Source: Gemmiger sp. An50
Lineage (GTDB): Bacteria; Bacillota; Clostridia; Oscillospirales; Ruminococcaceae
Direction: 5' to 3'
DNA: 64,000 nt
NCBI RefSeq assembly: GCF_002161595.1
Contig: NZ_NFID01000014.1
Location: 1-64,000 of the forward strand
Numbering within the stretch: the first letter of the stretch is position 1; the number at the start of each line of letters is the position of its first letter. Position numbers and translations under genes: made by a program. Positions 40,261-49,143 of the stretch are shown here, piece after piece. The notes below the pieces were generated by a model that was not told where the DNA came from, ran no database searches, and worked only from the letters and a program-made list of their open reading frames with translations.

Positions 40261-42357
40261 TTACTCAGTTTCTTCCAGAGAGAAATCCACCCGGCCCAGG
40301 GCCACGTCCGCCCGGTCCACCCGGACACGCACCCGGTCGCCCAGGCTCCACTGACGACCGCTCACCGGGTCCTTCAATCGCATGGATTCGATCAACTGGG
40401 GCTCGCCCTTGCAGATGCTCTCAGCGTGCACCAGGCCCTCCACGGTGTTTTCCAGCTCCACATAGATGCCCTGGGGCGCCACGCCGCAGACCACGCCCTC
40501 GAACACCTCGCCCAGATGGGCGTGCATGTATTCCGCCTTGTAGCAGGCCTCGGTGGAGCGCTCCAGCTGCATGGCCGCCACCTCGCAGGCGCTGGACCGG
40601 ATGCTGGCCTCCCGGGCAAACCAAGCGTAGCGCCGGTTCAGCTCCTCCAGGCTGGTGCCGCCCAGCCAGTCGCTGAGGATGCGGTGGATGGCCAGGTCCG
40701 GATACCGGCGGATGGGGCTGGTGAAGTGGGTGTAATCCTCCAGCGCCAGGCCGTAATGGCCCTTGGGCTCCGGCTCGTAGCAGGCCTTGGCCATGGCCCG
40801 CAGCACGCCGGTGTGCACCACCGGCTGCAGGTCGGTGCCGCGGGTGGAATCCAGCAGGGCGGCCAGCTCCTTCTGGGTGGGCGCTTCGCCGGAAAAGTGG
40901 TCCGGCAGGCCGCAGACCCGCAGCATACCGGTCAGCCGCTCCACCCGCTCCGGATTGGGGGCCTCGTGTACCCGGTAGAGGAAGGGCAGCTGATTGCGGC
41001 GGGCCAGCTGGGCCGCGCACTGGTTGGCCAGCAGCATGAACTCCTCGATCATGCACTCGGTCACCCCGCGGCTGCGCCGCTGGATGCCCACGCAGCGGCC
41101 GTCCTCATCCAGCTGCAGCTTGGCCTCCTCGGTCTCCAGCTCAATGCCGCCCCGCTCGCTGCGCAGCTTCGCCCGCTGCTCGTAGAGCTTTTGCATCAAA
41201 GGCAGCTGGGACCATACTTCCTCGTATTTTTCCGCCAGCTCGGGGGTCTCCTCCCCGGCCAGCAGCTGGTTCAGCTCGCTGTAAACGCCCTTGACCCGGC
41301 TGCGGATCACGGTCTTTTCAAACCGGAAGTCCCGCAGCTGGCCATCCTCGGTCAGCTGCATGATGCAGGAGAAGGCCAGCCGGTCCTCGCCCGGATTCAG
41401 GCTGCACAACCCGTTGGAGAGCTGACGGGGCAGCATTGGGATCACGCTGTCCGCGTAATAGATGGAGGTGCCCCGGCGCATGGCCTCCTTGTTCAGCTCG
41501 CTGCCCGGCTTTACATAATGGCTCACATCCGCGATGTGTACCCCCAGCTCCCAGCCGTTTTCCACTGCCATCAGCGAGATAGCGTCGTCGATGTCCTTGG
41601 TGGAGGCGGCGTCGATGGTGAAGATGGGCCAGCTGCGCAGGTCGGTGCGCTTTTTCAGGTCCGAGGACTGGATGCCCTCCAGCTTGCGGGCCTCGGCCTT
41701 CACCTTTTCGGGGAAGTGCCGGTCCACTCCGGCGGCGTACAGCAGAGCCTTGGCGCAGTTCTTGGCAGCCTGGGCACTGCCGAAGCGCAGCGCCACGCCC
41801 ACCCGGTGGTCCTCATAATCCTCGCCCCGGCTCAGCAGCTCCACCGCCGCCTTATCGCCGTCCGACGCGCCGCCCGCGGCGCTCTTTTTCACCTGCAGGC
41901 GCACGAAGGGGCATTCATCCGGCAGAAAATACAGCCGCTCCTTCTCCCGGATCACAGTTCCCACAAAATCCTTGCGGGGCTGCACCACAGCCAGGATCTC
42001 ACCCTCCCGGGAGCCGGGCACCTTGGGTTTGTCGAACAGCTTCACCAGCACCCGGTCGCCGGGCAGCGCGCCGCTCAGCGCCCGGCCGGGGATGAAGATA
42101 TCGCCCTTCTGGTCGTTTTCCGGCGCGGCAAAACCGAAGCTGGGCCCCAGCTTGACCAGCACACACTCCAGCGTGCCCTCGGCTTTGGCATCCTTCGCCA
42201 GGAAATAGGCGCCGCTCTTCTGGCGGATCTTGCCCTTTTTCTGCAGCTCTTCCACCGTCTGCTTCACCTTTTTGTCGTTGCCCAGCTTGTCCTTCAATTC
42301 TTTGAGACGTCTGGGCTTTTTCTCCAGCTCCCGCAGGATCTTGGATCGAATGGACAT
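40261..42357 (-). CDS. rnr: Ribonuclease R
   Basis: A 698-residue 3'-5' processive exoribonuclease that degrades structured RNA and takes part in trans-translation mRNA decay. Domains in order: N-terminal winged helix (LRELEKKPRRLKELKDKLG), cold-shock domains (EGTLECVLVKLGPSFGFAAPEN, GDIFIPGRALSGALPGDRVLVKL), the RNB catalytic domain with FTIDAASTKDIDDAISL (metal-binding Asp residues, about 274-290) and HIADVSHYVKPGSELNKEA, YTHFTSPIRRYPDLAIHRIL, and a C-terminal S1 domain (GEVFEGVVCGVAPQGIYVEL). Start at ATG 42357 with GGAGGGAAG upstream. It follows secG, a conserved pairing; smpB, normally next, is displaced. Confidence 0.96.
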   Translation of the reverse strand: MSIRSKILRELEKKPRRLKELKDKLGNDKKVKQTVEELQKKGKIRQKSGAYFLAKDAKAEGTLECVLVKLGPSFGFAAPENDQKGDIFIPGRALSGALPGDRVLVKLFDKPKVPGSREGEILAVVQPRKDFVGTVIREKERLYFLPDECPFVRLQVKKSAAGGASDGDKAAVELLSRGEDYEDHRVGVALRFGSAQAAKNCAKALLYAAGVDRHFPEKVKAEARKLEGIQSSDLKKRTDLRSWPIFTIDAASTKDIDDAISLMAVENGWELGVHIADVSHYVKPGSELNKEAMRRGTSIYYADSVIPMLPRQLSNGLCSLNPGEDRLAFSCIMQLTEDGQLRDFRFEKTVIRSRVKGVYSELNQLLAGEETPELAEKYEEVWSQLPLMQKLYEQRAKLRSERGGIELETEEAKLQLDEDGRCVGIQRRSRGVTECMIEEFMLLANQCAAQLARRNQLPFLYRVHEAPNPERVERLTGMLRVCGLPDHFSGEAPTQKELAALLDSTRGTDLQPVVHTGVLRAMAKACYEPEPKGHYGLALEDYTHFTSPIRRYPDLAIHRILSDWLGGTSLEELNRRYAWFAREASIRSSACEVAAMQLERSTEACYKAEYMHAHLGEVFEGVVCGVAPQGIYVELENTVEGLVHAESICKGEPQLIESMRLKDPVSGRQWSLGDRVRVRVDRADVALGRVDFSLEETE

Positions 42358-42410
42358 GACGCTTCCCTCCCTCTCTGAGCCCTGCGCCCCTTGCACAGGA
42401 CCGTGCAGAC

Positions 42411-42437
42411 AAAAAGGGCCCGCACAATGCGGGCCCT
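42411..42437 (-). terminator. Terminator of secG
   Basis: AGGGCCCGCA/TGCGGGCCCT hairpin with five T on the minus strand, between secG and rnr. Confidence 0.87.
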
Positions 42438-42445
42438 CTTGCTTG

Positions 42446-42697
42446 TTAGTTCATGCTCATAACGCTCAGCACGCTGACCGCGATCATGACAACAAAGAAA
42501 ACGATGCCCACGATCTTGGTGTACTTGGCGAGCTTCACGTCCTTGGCACGGGTACGGCCGGCTTCCATCATGCCGCCCTCACCGGCAATGGCGCCGGACA
42601 GGCCGCGGCCCTTGGACTCCTGGGACAGGGTCAAAAATACGATCACGATGGCGGCCAGAATCAGCACGACACCGCTGATGATCTCGATGATACTCAT
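42446..42697 (-). CDS. secG: Preprotein translocase subunit SecG
   Basis: An 83-residue membrane protein of the SecYEG channel. Two transmembrane helices: IIEIISGVVLILAAIVIVFLTL (about 3-24, shown here only by its ends) and VGIVFFVVMIAVSVLSVM near the C-terminus, connected by the conserved loop LSQESKGRGLSGAIAG (Q-x-S/K-x-G-x-G-L). Start at ATG 42697; the longer frame has no support. It precedes rnr and lies 92 bases after the topoisomerase A gene. Confidence 0.95.
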   Translation of the reverse strand: MSIIEIISGVVLILAAIVIVFLTLSQESKGRGLSGAIAGEGGMMEAGRTRAKDVKLAKYTKIVGIVFFVVMIAVSVLSVMSMN

Positions 42698-42788
42698 AGT
42701 GTAAACGCTCCTCCGCTTTTTATACACGCTAATATGCAAGTATGATGATACCACACAGACCCGCAAAATGCAAGGGTTTTACCCGGTT

Positions 42789-45038
42789 TTACTGGCCCAG
42801 CTGCAGCTGCTCGGCCACGTCCTCTTCCCGCACCAGAGCGCCTGCGGCGGGCAGGCTGCGCACCCGGTAGCGGTGGGGGTTGGCCAGCTCCAGCTCACCG
42901 GCGGGCTTGACCCATTCGATGTGCTGGTTCTTCTTCAGGGTGATCACCGCCACGCCCGCGGTGTCGCGGGTCTGCTTTTCGGCGATCTGGGTGGTGTGGG
43001 CCAACAGCATCCGGCCGCCGCTGGTGCGAACGGCCAGCTCGGTCTCCTCAGGCAGCTGCACCATACAGGCCAGTTGCTCCTTGTCGCTGTAGGCCTTGAG
43101 CAGCTTTTTGCGGTTCTGCTTGGTGGCGTAGCTGTTCATGGGGATCTTGGCGAACTTGCCGTTGGCGTAAGCAAACAGCATGTAGCCCTTGTAATCCAGG
43201 GTGACTGCCATGTAGACCGGCAGCTCGCCCTCGTCCATGCCCAGGCTGGCCGCCACGAACTCGCCCATCACGCTGGCCTTAGTGTCTGCAAAATCGGCCG
43301 CGCGGCACTTGTACACCTGCCGCTGGTCGGTGAAGAACAGCAGCCAGGCGTCGTTGCGGGTCTCGATCTGCTGTACCACCTCGTCGCCTTCCTTGAGCTT
43401 CTGCTCGCCGCTCATGCGCAGCGACTGGGGGGTGATCTTTTTGAAGTAGCCCTCCCGGGTGAAGAAGACAGTGACCGGGTAATCCGGCAGGCTCTCCTCC
43501 TCGGCGGCGGAGTCCGCGGTCTCCACGTCGTACAGAATCTGGCAGCGGCGGGGCTGACCGTATTTCTTGGCCACCGCGTTCAGCTCCTCGATGATGATGC
43601 GGCGGATCTTGGCCTCGGATTTCAGAATGTCCTCCAGGCGGGCGATCTCGGCCTCCAGGTCGGCGATCTCCTGGGTGCGCTTGAGGATGTATTCCCGGTT
43701 CAGATGGCGCAGCTTGATCTCGGCCACGTACTCGGCCTGGGTCTCGTCGATGCCGAAGCCGATCATCAGGTTGGGCACCACCTCGGCGTCCTCCTCGGTC
43801 TCCCGCACGATGCGGATGGCCTTGTCGATGTCCAGCAGAATGGCCTCCAGGCCTTTCAGCAGGTGCAGACGCTTCTGCTTGCCCTGCAGGTCGTGATAGG
43901 TGCGGCGGCGCACACATTCCACACGGAAGGCCACCCACTCGTTCAGAATCTGCCGCACACCCAGCACACGGGGCTGGCCGCCGATGAGCAGGTTGAAGTT
44001 GCAGGCGAAGCTGTCCTCCAGGGGGGTGGTGCGGAACAGCTTCTGCATCAGCTTGTCCGGGTCCTGGCCGCGCTTCAGGTCGATGGTCAGCTTGAGGCCG
44101 TGCAGGTCGGTCTCGTCGCGCATGTCGCTGATTTCCTTGATCTTTCCGGCCTTCACCAGCTCGGCGATCTTGTCCATCACCGCTTCCACCGTGGTGGTGG
44201 GCGGGATGCGGGTGATCTCCAGCATGTTGCCGTCCTTCTCGTAGCGGTACTGGGCGCGCACCCGCACACTGCCGCGGCCGGTCTCGTAGATCTTGCGCAG
44301 CTCGGCCTCATTGTAAAGAATCTCACCGCCGCCCACAAAATCCGGGGCGGGCATGGTGCTGAGCAGGTCATGATCCGGGTGGCGCATCAGGGCCACGGTG
44401 GTCTCGCACAGCTCCGACAGATTGAAGGAACAGATGTTGGAGGCCATGCCCACGGCGATGCCCAGGGTGTTGTTGGCCAGAATGGTGGGGAAGGTCACCG
44501 GCAGCAGGGTGGGCTCGGTGGTGGTGCCGTCGTAGTTGGGCACAAAGTCCACGGTATCCTTGTCGATGTCCCGGAACAGCTCCTCGCACACCGCCTCCAG
44601 CTTGGCTTCGGTGTATCGGCTGGCGGCGTAGGCCATGTCGCGGCTGTAGGCCTTGCCGAAGTTACCCTTGGAATCCACAAAGGGCACCAGCAGGCTCTCG
44701 TTGCCCCGGCCCATGCGCACCATGGTCTCGTAGATGGCCGCGTCGCCGTGGGGGTTCAGGTGCATGGTGCTGCCCACGATGTTGGCGCTCTTGGTGCGGG
44801 CGCCTTTCAGCAGGCCCATGCCGTACATGGTGTACAAAAGCTTGCGGTGAGCGGGCTTGAAGCCGTCGATCTCCGGCAGTGCGCGGGAGACGATGACGCT
44901 CATGGCGTAGGGCATGTAGTTCTTTTCCAGGGTCTCGGTGATGGGACTCTGGATCACAACGCCCGCGTCCAGGATCTCCACGTTATCGCCCAGCTGGGGC
45001 CGGGCGGGGGCGGCGCGTTTGGTCTGTTTTTTTGCCAT
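42789..45038 (-). CDS. parC: DNA topoisomerase IV subunit A-type protein
   Basis: A 749-residue type II topoisomerase A subunit. The breakage-reunion domain includes YAMSVIVSRALPEIDGFKPAHRKLLYTMYGM, ARTKSANIVGSTM, HPHGDAA-like LNPHGDAAIYETM, and YSRDMAYAASRYTEAKLEAV with the catalytic tyrosine at the usual place (AASRYTEAKL). A C-terminal beta-pinwheel with weaker blades follows. No GyrA box is evident, supporting ParC-like function in decatenation. It is coupled to the B subunit gene (19 bases after). The pair is a divergent type common in Clostridia next to canonical gyrase, so gene symbol use is by analogy. Confidence 0.87.
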   Translation of the reverse strand: MAKKQTKRAAPARPQLGDNVEILDAGVVIQSPITETLEKNYMPYAMSVIVSRALPEIDGFKPAHRKLLYTMYGMGLLKGARTKSANIVGSTMHLNPHGDAAIYETMVRMGRGNESLLVPFVDSKGNFGKAYSRDMAYAASRYTEAKLEAVCEELFRDIDKDTVDFVPNYDGTTTEPTLLPVTFPTILANNTLGIAVGMASNICSFNLSELCETTVALMRHPDHDLLSTMPAPDFVGGGEILYNEAELRKIYETGRGSVRVRAQYRYEKDGNMLEITRIPPTTTVEAVMDKIAELVKAGKIKEISDMRDETDLHGLKLTIDLKRGQDPDKLMQKLFRTTPLEDSFACNFNLLIGGQPRVLGVRQILNEWVAFRVECVRRRTYHDLQGKQKRLHLLKGLEAILLDIDKAIRIVRETEEDAEVVPNLMIGFGIDETQAEYVAEIKLRHLNREYILKRTQEIADLEAEIARLEDILKSEAKIRRIIIEELNAVAKKYGQPRRCQILYDVETADSAAEEESLPDYPVTVFFTREGYFKKITPQSLRMSGEQKLKEGDEVVQQIETRNDAWLLFFTDQRQVYKCRAADFADTKASVMGEFVAASLGMDEGELPVYMAVTLDYKGYMLFAYANGKFAKIPMNSYATKQNRKKLLKAYSDKEQLACMVQLPEETELAVRTSGGRMLLAHTTQIAEKQTRDTAGVAVITLKKNQHIEWVKPAGELELANPHRYRVRSLPAAGALVREEDVAEQLQLGQ

Positions 45039-45056
45039 TGCTCTTCTCTCCTCCCC

Positions 45057-47033
45057 TTACGAAAGATCCAAATCGTCCAGGTATTCCACGCCGTGCTGGG
45101 CGATGTGCTCCTTACGGCCGGCCAGGTTGTCGCCCAGCAGCAGGTCGAACACGGCGGCGGTGTGCTCCACGTCCTCCGGGTTCACCTTGATGAGGCGGCG
45201 GCTTTCCGGGTTCATGGTGGTGAGCCACATCATCTCCGGGTCGTTCTCACCAAGACCCTTGGAGCGCTGGATGGTATACTTCTCCTTGCCGATGCGGGAA
45301 AGGATGTTCGCCTTTTCCGGCTCGGTGTAGGCAAAGTAGGTCTTGTTTTTAGTGTTGATCTCGTACAGCGGGCTTTCGGCGATATACACGTAGCCCTCGT
45401 TGATCAGGGTGGGGGTAAGCCGGTAGAGCATGGTCAGGATCAGGGTGCGGATCTGGTAACCGTCCACGTCGGCGTCGGTACAGATGACCACCTTGTTCCA
45501 GCGCAGGTTGTCCAGGTTGAAGGTGGCCAGGTCCTTTTTGGCCTTGCCGCCCAGCTCCACGCCGCAGCCCAGCACCTTGATCAGATCGGTGATGATGTCG
45601 GATTTGAAAATGCGGTCATAGTCCGCCTTCAGGCAGTTCAGAATCTTGCCGCGCACCGGCATGATGCCCTGGAACTCGGAGTCCCGGCTGGTCTTGACCG
45701 CGCCCATGGCGGAATCACCCTCCACGATGTACAGCTCGCGGCGGCTCACGTCCTTGGTGCGGCAGTCCACGAACTTCTGCACCCGGTTGGCGATGTCGAT
45801 CTGGCTGGTCATCGTCTTTTTGATGCTCTGGCGGGTCTTTTCCGCATGCTCGCGGCTCTGCTTGTTGATGAGCACCTGCTGGCAGATCTTCTGGGCCTCT
45901 TCCGGGTTCTCCAGGAAGTACACCTCCAGATTGTGCTTCAGGAACTCGGTCATAGCCTGGGCCACGAACTTGTTGGTGATGGCCTTCTTGGTCTGGTTCT
46001 CGTAGCTGGTGCGGGTGGAGAAGGTGCTGGACACATACACCAGGCAGTCCTGTACGTCGGCGAAGGTGATCTTGCTCTCGTTCTTTTTGTACAGGCCCTT
46101 GGTCTTTAAAAAGTTATCGATCTGGTTCACGAAGGCGGTGCGCACCGCACGGTCCGGGCTGCCGCCGTGCTCCAGCCAGCTGGAGTTATGATAGTATTCC
46201 AGCATCTGCACCTTGTTGGAGAAGCAGAAGGCGGCGCTCATCTTCACCCGGTAGTCCGGCTGGTCCTCCCGGTCCCGGCCGGTGGCGGTGGACTCGCAAA
46301 AGCGGGTGGGGGTGATGTAATCTAGGCCCACGGTCTCGTTCACATAGTCCTCGATGCCCTTTTCATAGCGGAACTCGATGGTCTGCTTTTCCGGTCCGGT
46401 CTGGTCCACGAAGATCAGGTCCAGGCCCGCATTGACCACCGCCTGCCGCTTCATGGTGTCGGTGAAATATTCGGTGGGCACGTTCACGTCGGTGAACACC
46501 TGCGTGTCCGGCTTCCAGCGGATGACGCTGCCGGTGCGGCGGCCCTTGAAGGGCTCCTTCACCATCTCGCCCGCAGGCTCACCCTGCTTGAAGTCCAGAT
46601 GATAGTGGAAGCCGTCCCGGTAAATGTCGGCGGTCATCCACTCGCTGGCATACTGGGTAGCGCACAGACCCAGGCCGTTCAGTCCCAGAGAATATTCGTA
46701 GTTGTCCTCCCCGGCAGAGTACTTGCCGCCGGCGTACATCTCGCAGAACACCAGCTCCCAGTTGTAGCGCTGCTCCTTGGGGTTATAGTCCACCGGGATG
46801 CCCCGGCCAAAATCCTCCACCTGGATGCTGCCGTCCGCAAAGCGGGTGAGCAGAATTTTCTCACCGTAGCCCTCGCGGGCCTCGTCGATGGAGTTGGAAA
46901 GGATCTCGAAGATGGAATGGGCACAGCCCTCCACGCCGTCCGAGCCAAAGATAACGGCAGGGCGTTTGCGCACCCGGTCCGCGCCTTTCAGGCTGGAAAT
47001 ACTGTCGTTGCCATATTCCTGTTTTTTGGCCAA
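45057..47033 (-). CDS. parE: DNA topoisomerase IV subunit B-type protein
   Basis: A 658-residue ATPase subunit. GHKL ATP-binding motifs: HSIFEILSNSIDEAREGYG (N-box), VEDFGRGIPVDY (G1), YSLGLNGLGLCATQYAS (lid). The transducer region follows, then the Toprim domain with LYIVEGDSAMGAVKTSRD (E) and VVICTDADVDGYQIRTLIL (DxD), and the C-terminal RSKGLGENDPEMMW, in place of the usual RYKGLGEM. Start ATG 47033 with AGGAGGTAGAACAGGTTGG upstream. The divergent details set it apart from GyrB; it forms a two-gene unit with the A subunit. Confidence 0.87.
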   Translation of the reverse strand: MAKKQEYGNDSISSLKGADRVRKRPAVIFGSDGVEGCAHSIFEILSNSIDEAREGYGEKILLTRFADGSIQVEDFGRGIPVDYNPKEQRYNWELVFCEMYAGGKYSAGEDNYEYSLGLNGLGLCATQYASEWMTADIYRDGFHYHLDFKQGEPAGEMVKEPFKGRRTGSVIRWKPDTQVFTDVNVPTEYFTDTMKRQAVVNAGLDLIFVDQTGPEKQTIEFRYEKGIEDYVNETVGLDYITPTRFCESTATGRDREDQPDYRVKMSAAFCFSNKVQMLEYYHNSSWLEHGGSPDRAVRTAFVNQIDNFLKTKGLYKKNESKITFADVQDCLVYVSSTFSTRTSYENQTKKAITNKFVAQAMTEFLKHNLEVYFLENPEEAQKICQQVLINKQSREHAEKTRQSIKKTMTSQIDIANRVQKFVDCRTKDVSRRELYIVEGDSAMGAVKTSRDSEFQGIMPVRGKILNCLKADYDRIFKSDIITDLIKVLGCGVELGGKAKKDLATFNLDNLRWNKVVICTDADVDGYQIRTLILTMLYRLTPTLINEGYVYIAESPLYEINTKNKTYFAYTEPEKANILSRIGKEKYTIQRSKGLGENDPEMMWLTTMNPESRRLIKVNPEDVEHTAAVFDLLLGDNLAGRKEHIAQHGVEYLDDLDLS

Positions 47034-47153
47034 CCTGTTCTACCTCCTGTTGGTTTTGGGGGCTTCTGTCCCCCGTTTTCCCCGCCTGTCTGTGTCGAAG
47101 GCAAGCCCTCGCGCACCGGGGATTTTCTTACGTTCTTGAATGCATACCATATT

Positions 47154-47183
47154 ATTTAACCACGCCCCGCCGGAAAATGTCAA
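47154..47183 (-). promoter_or_regulatory. Promoter of parE-parC
   Basis: Minus-strand TTGACA (47178-47183) and TTAAAT (47154-47159), 18-base spacer, giving a leader of about 110 nt. The remainder of the 314-base gap holds the divergent promoter below and no gene. Confidence 0.5.
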
Positions 47184-47266
47184 GGCGCGCCGGGCCCGGC
47201 AGGGCGCTCTGCCGGGCCGTTTGCGGGCCGCCGGGCGGCTGCTCGGCGGCCTTTTTCTCCCTGCCC

Positions 47267-47295
47267 TTGCGGCAAAAATGCGGGCATGGTATCAT
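47267..47295 (+). promoter_or_regulatory. Promoter of the membrane protein gene at 47348
   Basis: TTGCGG (47267-47272) and TATCAT (47290-47295), 17-base spacer, about 50 bases before the start codon. Confidence 0.5.
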
Positions 47296-47347
47296 GAGGG
47301 CAGAGCAGATTTCCCCTTCCATCTTCACCGTGAAAGGATGATTTCTC

Positions 47348-48049
47348 ATGACGTTTCCTCAGTGGATGATACGCCGCAAAAAGCCTCTTCTCGCCGCCGG
47401 TGCCGTGCTGGCCGCCCTGCTGCTGGCGCTTTATTTCTGGGCCCTCTTCCGCCCCGGCTACTGGTACGACGGGATCTTCCTGGCCCGGCGGCAGGCGGGG
47501 GTGTTTTCCGGGCAGGACTACCGAGCCGCCTGCACTTTGCGGATGGAACAGAGCGAAAGCGAAGCCGCGCTTTCCTTCACCTTGAACGGTGAGACCCGAA
47601 ACTACCGGGTGCTGCTCGGCTCGGACGGCTTTTCCACCCAAATTTATGAAGACGGAACCCTGACCTTTACCGGCCAGGCCCATTCCATGGGGGATTGGTA
47701 CATGCTGACCGACACAGCGGGCGATTTTGACCTGGATGAGATCGTGCAGATTCATGTGGGTCCGCAAGAACCGCCGCCGGAATTTCCCAGCCGCAACCAG
47801 CTCTACACCTGGGCGGTATCGGACCGGTGCGAGACCTTTGGCAGCCCCATGTTCCTGCTGCCCCTTCTACTGCTGGCCGCCTGCCTTGCGGTGGACATCC
47901 GCTTCCCCAACTTCTTCCTGATGCGCCACGGCCTGGAAGTGGACGGCGGAGAGCCCAGCGACTGGTACCGTGCCGGTCAGAAGTTTGGCCGGGTGGTTCT
48001 GGTGCTGGCCATGCTGTACTGCGTGGGAGCCAGCCTGTTCATGCACTGA
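47348..48049 (+). CDS. Membrane protein of unknown function
   Basis: A 233-residue protein with an N-terminal transmembrane segment (PLLAAGAVLAALLLALYFWAL, residues about 13-33, shown by its edges), an extracellular beta-rich domain (35-170) and two C-terminal hydrophobic segments (LLPLLLLAACLAVDI and VVLVLAMLYCVGASLFM) around a loop with FPNFFLMRHGLEVDGGEPSDWY. That loop resembles DUF6199-type membrane proteins, a weak match from memory. It is a single-gene unit in opposite direction to its neighbours, with AAAGGATGA as RBS. Confidence 0.72.
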   Translation: MTFPQWMIRRKKPLLAAGAVLAALLLALYFWALFRPGYWYDGIFLARRQAGVFSGQDYRAACTLRMEQSESEAALSFTLNGETRNYRVLLGSDGFSTQIYEDGTLTFTGQAHSMGDWYMLTDTAGDFDLDEIVQIHVGPQEPPPEFPSRNQLYTWAVSDRCETFGSPMFLLPLLLLAACLAVDIRFPNFFLMRHGLEVDGGEPSDWYRAGQKFGRVVLVLAMLYCVGASLFMH

Positions 48050-48068
48050 ACCGGTTCCACAGCGAAAG

Positions 48069-48112
48069 AAAGACCTTCCGCACTGCGGCTTGCAATGCGG
48101 AAGGTCTTTTTG
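48069..48112. terminator. Bidirectional terminator between convergent genes
   Basis: AAAGACCTTCCGCA/TGCGGAAGGTCTTT stem with T runs at both ends, between the 3' ends of the genes at 47348 and 48133. Confidence 0.9.
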
Positions 48113-48132
48113 TTTTGGTCGTTCAGCGGGTA

Positions 48133-49122
48133 TCAGGCCAGCAAAAAGCCGATCAGAGCCACGATGGCGCACAGAACGGCAGTGATGGGCGGGGCCCAGC
48201 GGATGATCTTTTCTGCGATCACGTCCCGGGGGTCCATCTCCTCGTCGTCGTACTCCTCGTACTCCTCCTCGTAGCCGTCCTCTTCCTCGTACAGGTCCCG
48301 GGCGGCCTTGTAGCCGCGGGGAGCGGAATAATGGCCGCGGCCCCGGTCATCGGCCAGGGTCATGTCCGCGTCGTCCTCTTCATCGGGATGCAGCGGGGGC
48401 ACATCATAGCTGGGGTCCGGCTGGTTGCGCAGCGGAGGCACCGCGCGGGTGGGCTCCTCCGGGCGAACCGGGGGCACCATGCGGGTGGGCTGCTGGTCCG
48501 CCGCGGGCTGCTGGGCGGTCTGTGCCGCCTGCAGCATGCTGGACAGGGTGTTCTGCAGCAGAATGCGGTCGGAGCCGCACTCGCTGCACCACACGCCGCT
48601 CTCCTCGCGGGGATGGAAGGCGCCGCAGGCGCAGTACCAGCCCTGATCCAGCACCTGGGGCACAAACTGCAGCCCCTCTTTGCCGGTGCGCTCGCTCAGC
48701 TTTCTGGCCAGGTCCTCCGGCAGCTTTTTCGGCGCGGGCAGGCGGGTGCGCACATAGCCGGTCAAGTCCAGAGCGGTGCCGTCGGCCAGGTAGGCCTGGA
48801 GCAGGTCCACCTCCACGCTGCCCACCGGAGACTGGCTGATGTAGACCGCGTCGTCCGAGCCGAAGATCTGGCCATTGGCAGCGTTCAGGCCCTGGTACTC
48901 AAACCGGTCCTGGCAGACCACGGTGCCAGTGCGGTCCTTGCACTTGAACTCCACCAGCAGGCCGGTGACCGGCTGGCTGGAAATGTTTTTAAAGGACAGG
49001 CAGACCGCGATGTCGCCGCTCTGGTCGCCCTTCAGCAGCTCCACCTTCACGAACTGAATGGGGCTGCCCTTGGTGTAATAGTTGGCGCGGGATTGGGCCA
49101 AAAGGTCGAAATTCTCTTCCAT
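48133..49122 (-). CDS. Zinc-ribbon, tail-anchored membrane protein
   Basis: A 329-residue protein: an N-terminal beta-rich domain (FVKVELLKGDQSGDIAVCLSF..., about 20-130), a zinc ribbon with WYCACGAFHP...GVWCSECGSD (CxC..CxxC, about 162-184), a long Pro/Arg-rich then very acidic linker (EEEDGYEEEYEEYDDEEMD) and one C-terminal transmembrane helix (PPITAVLCAIVALIGFLLA). It would face the cytoplasm, anchored by its tail. Function unknown. It is the last gene of the ftsH transcription unit, 21 bases downstream, so a membrane-linked role is possible. Confidence 0.75.
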   Translation of the reverse strand: MEENFDLLAQSRANYYTKGSPIQFVKVELLKGDQSGDIAVCLSFKNISSQPVTGLLVEFKCKDRTGTVVCQDRFEYQGLNAANGQIFGSDDAVYISQSPVGSVEVDLLQAYLADGTALDLTGYVRTRLPAPKKLPEDLARKLSERTGKEGLQFVPQVLDQGWYCACGAFHPREESGVWCSECGSDRILLQNTLSSMLQAAQTAQQPAADQQPTRMVPPVRPEEPTRAVPPLRNQPDPSYDVPPLHPDEEDDADMTLADDRGRGHYSAPRGYKAARDLYEEEDGYEEEYEEYDDEEMDPRDVIAEKIIRWAPPITAVLCAIVALIGFLLA

Positions 49123-49143
49123 AAGAGCGTTACTCCTTTCCTG

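Noticed and set aside
42768-46109. Very long plus-strand frame of over 1,000 codons
   Set aside because: It is the antisense shadow of the topoisomerase pair, with His/Leu/Gly-rich composition caused by high GC third positions.
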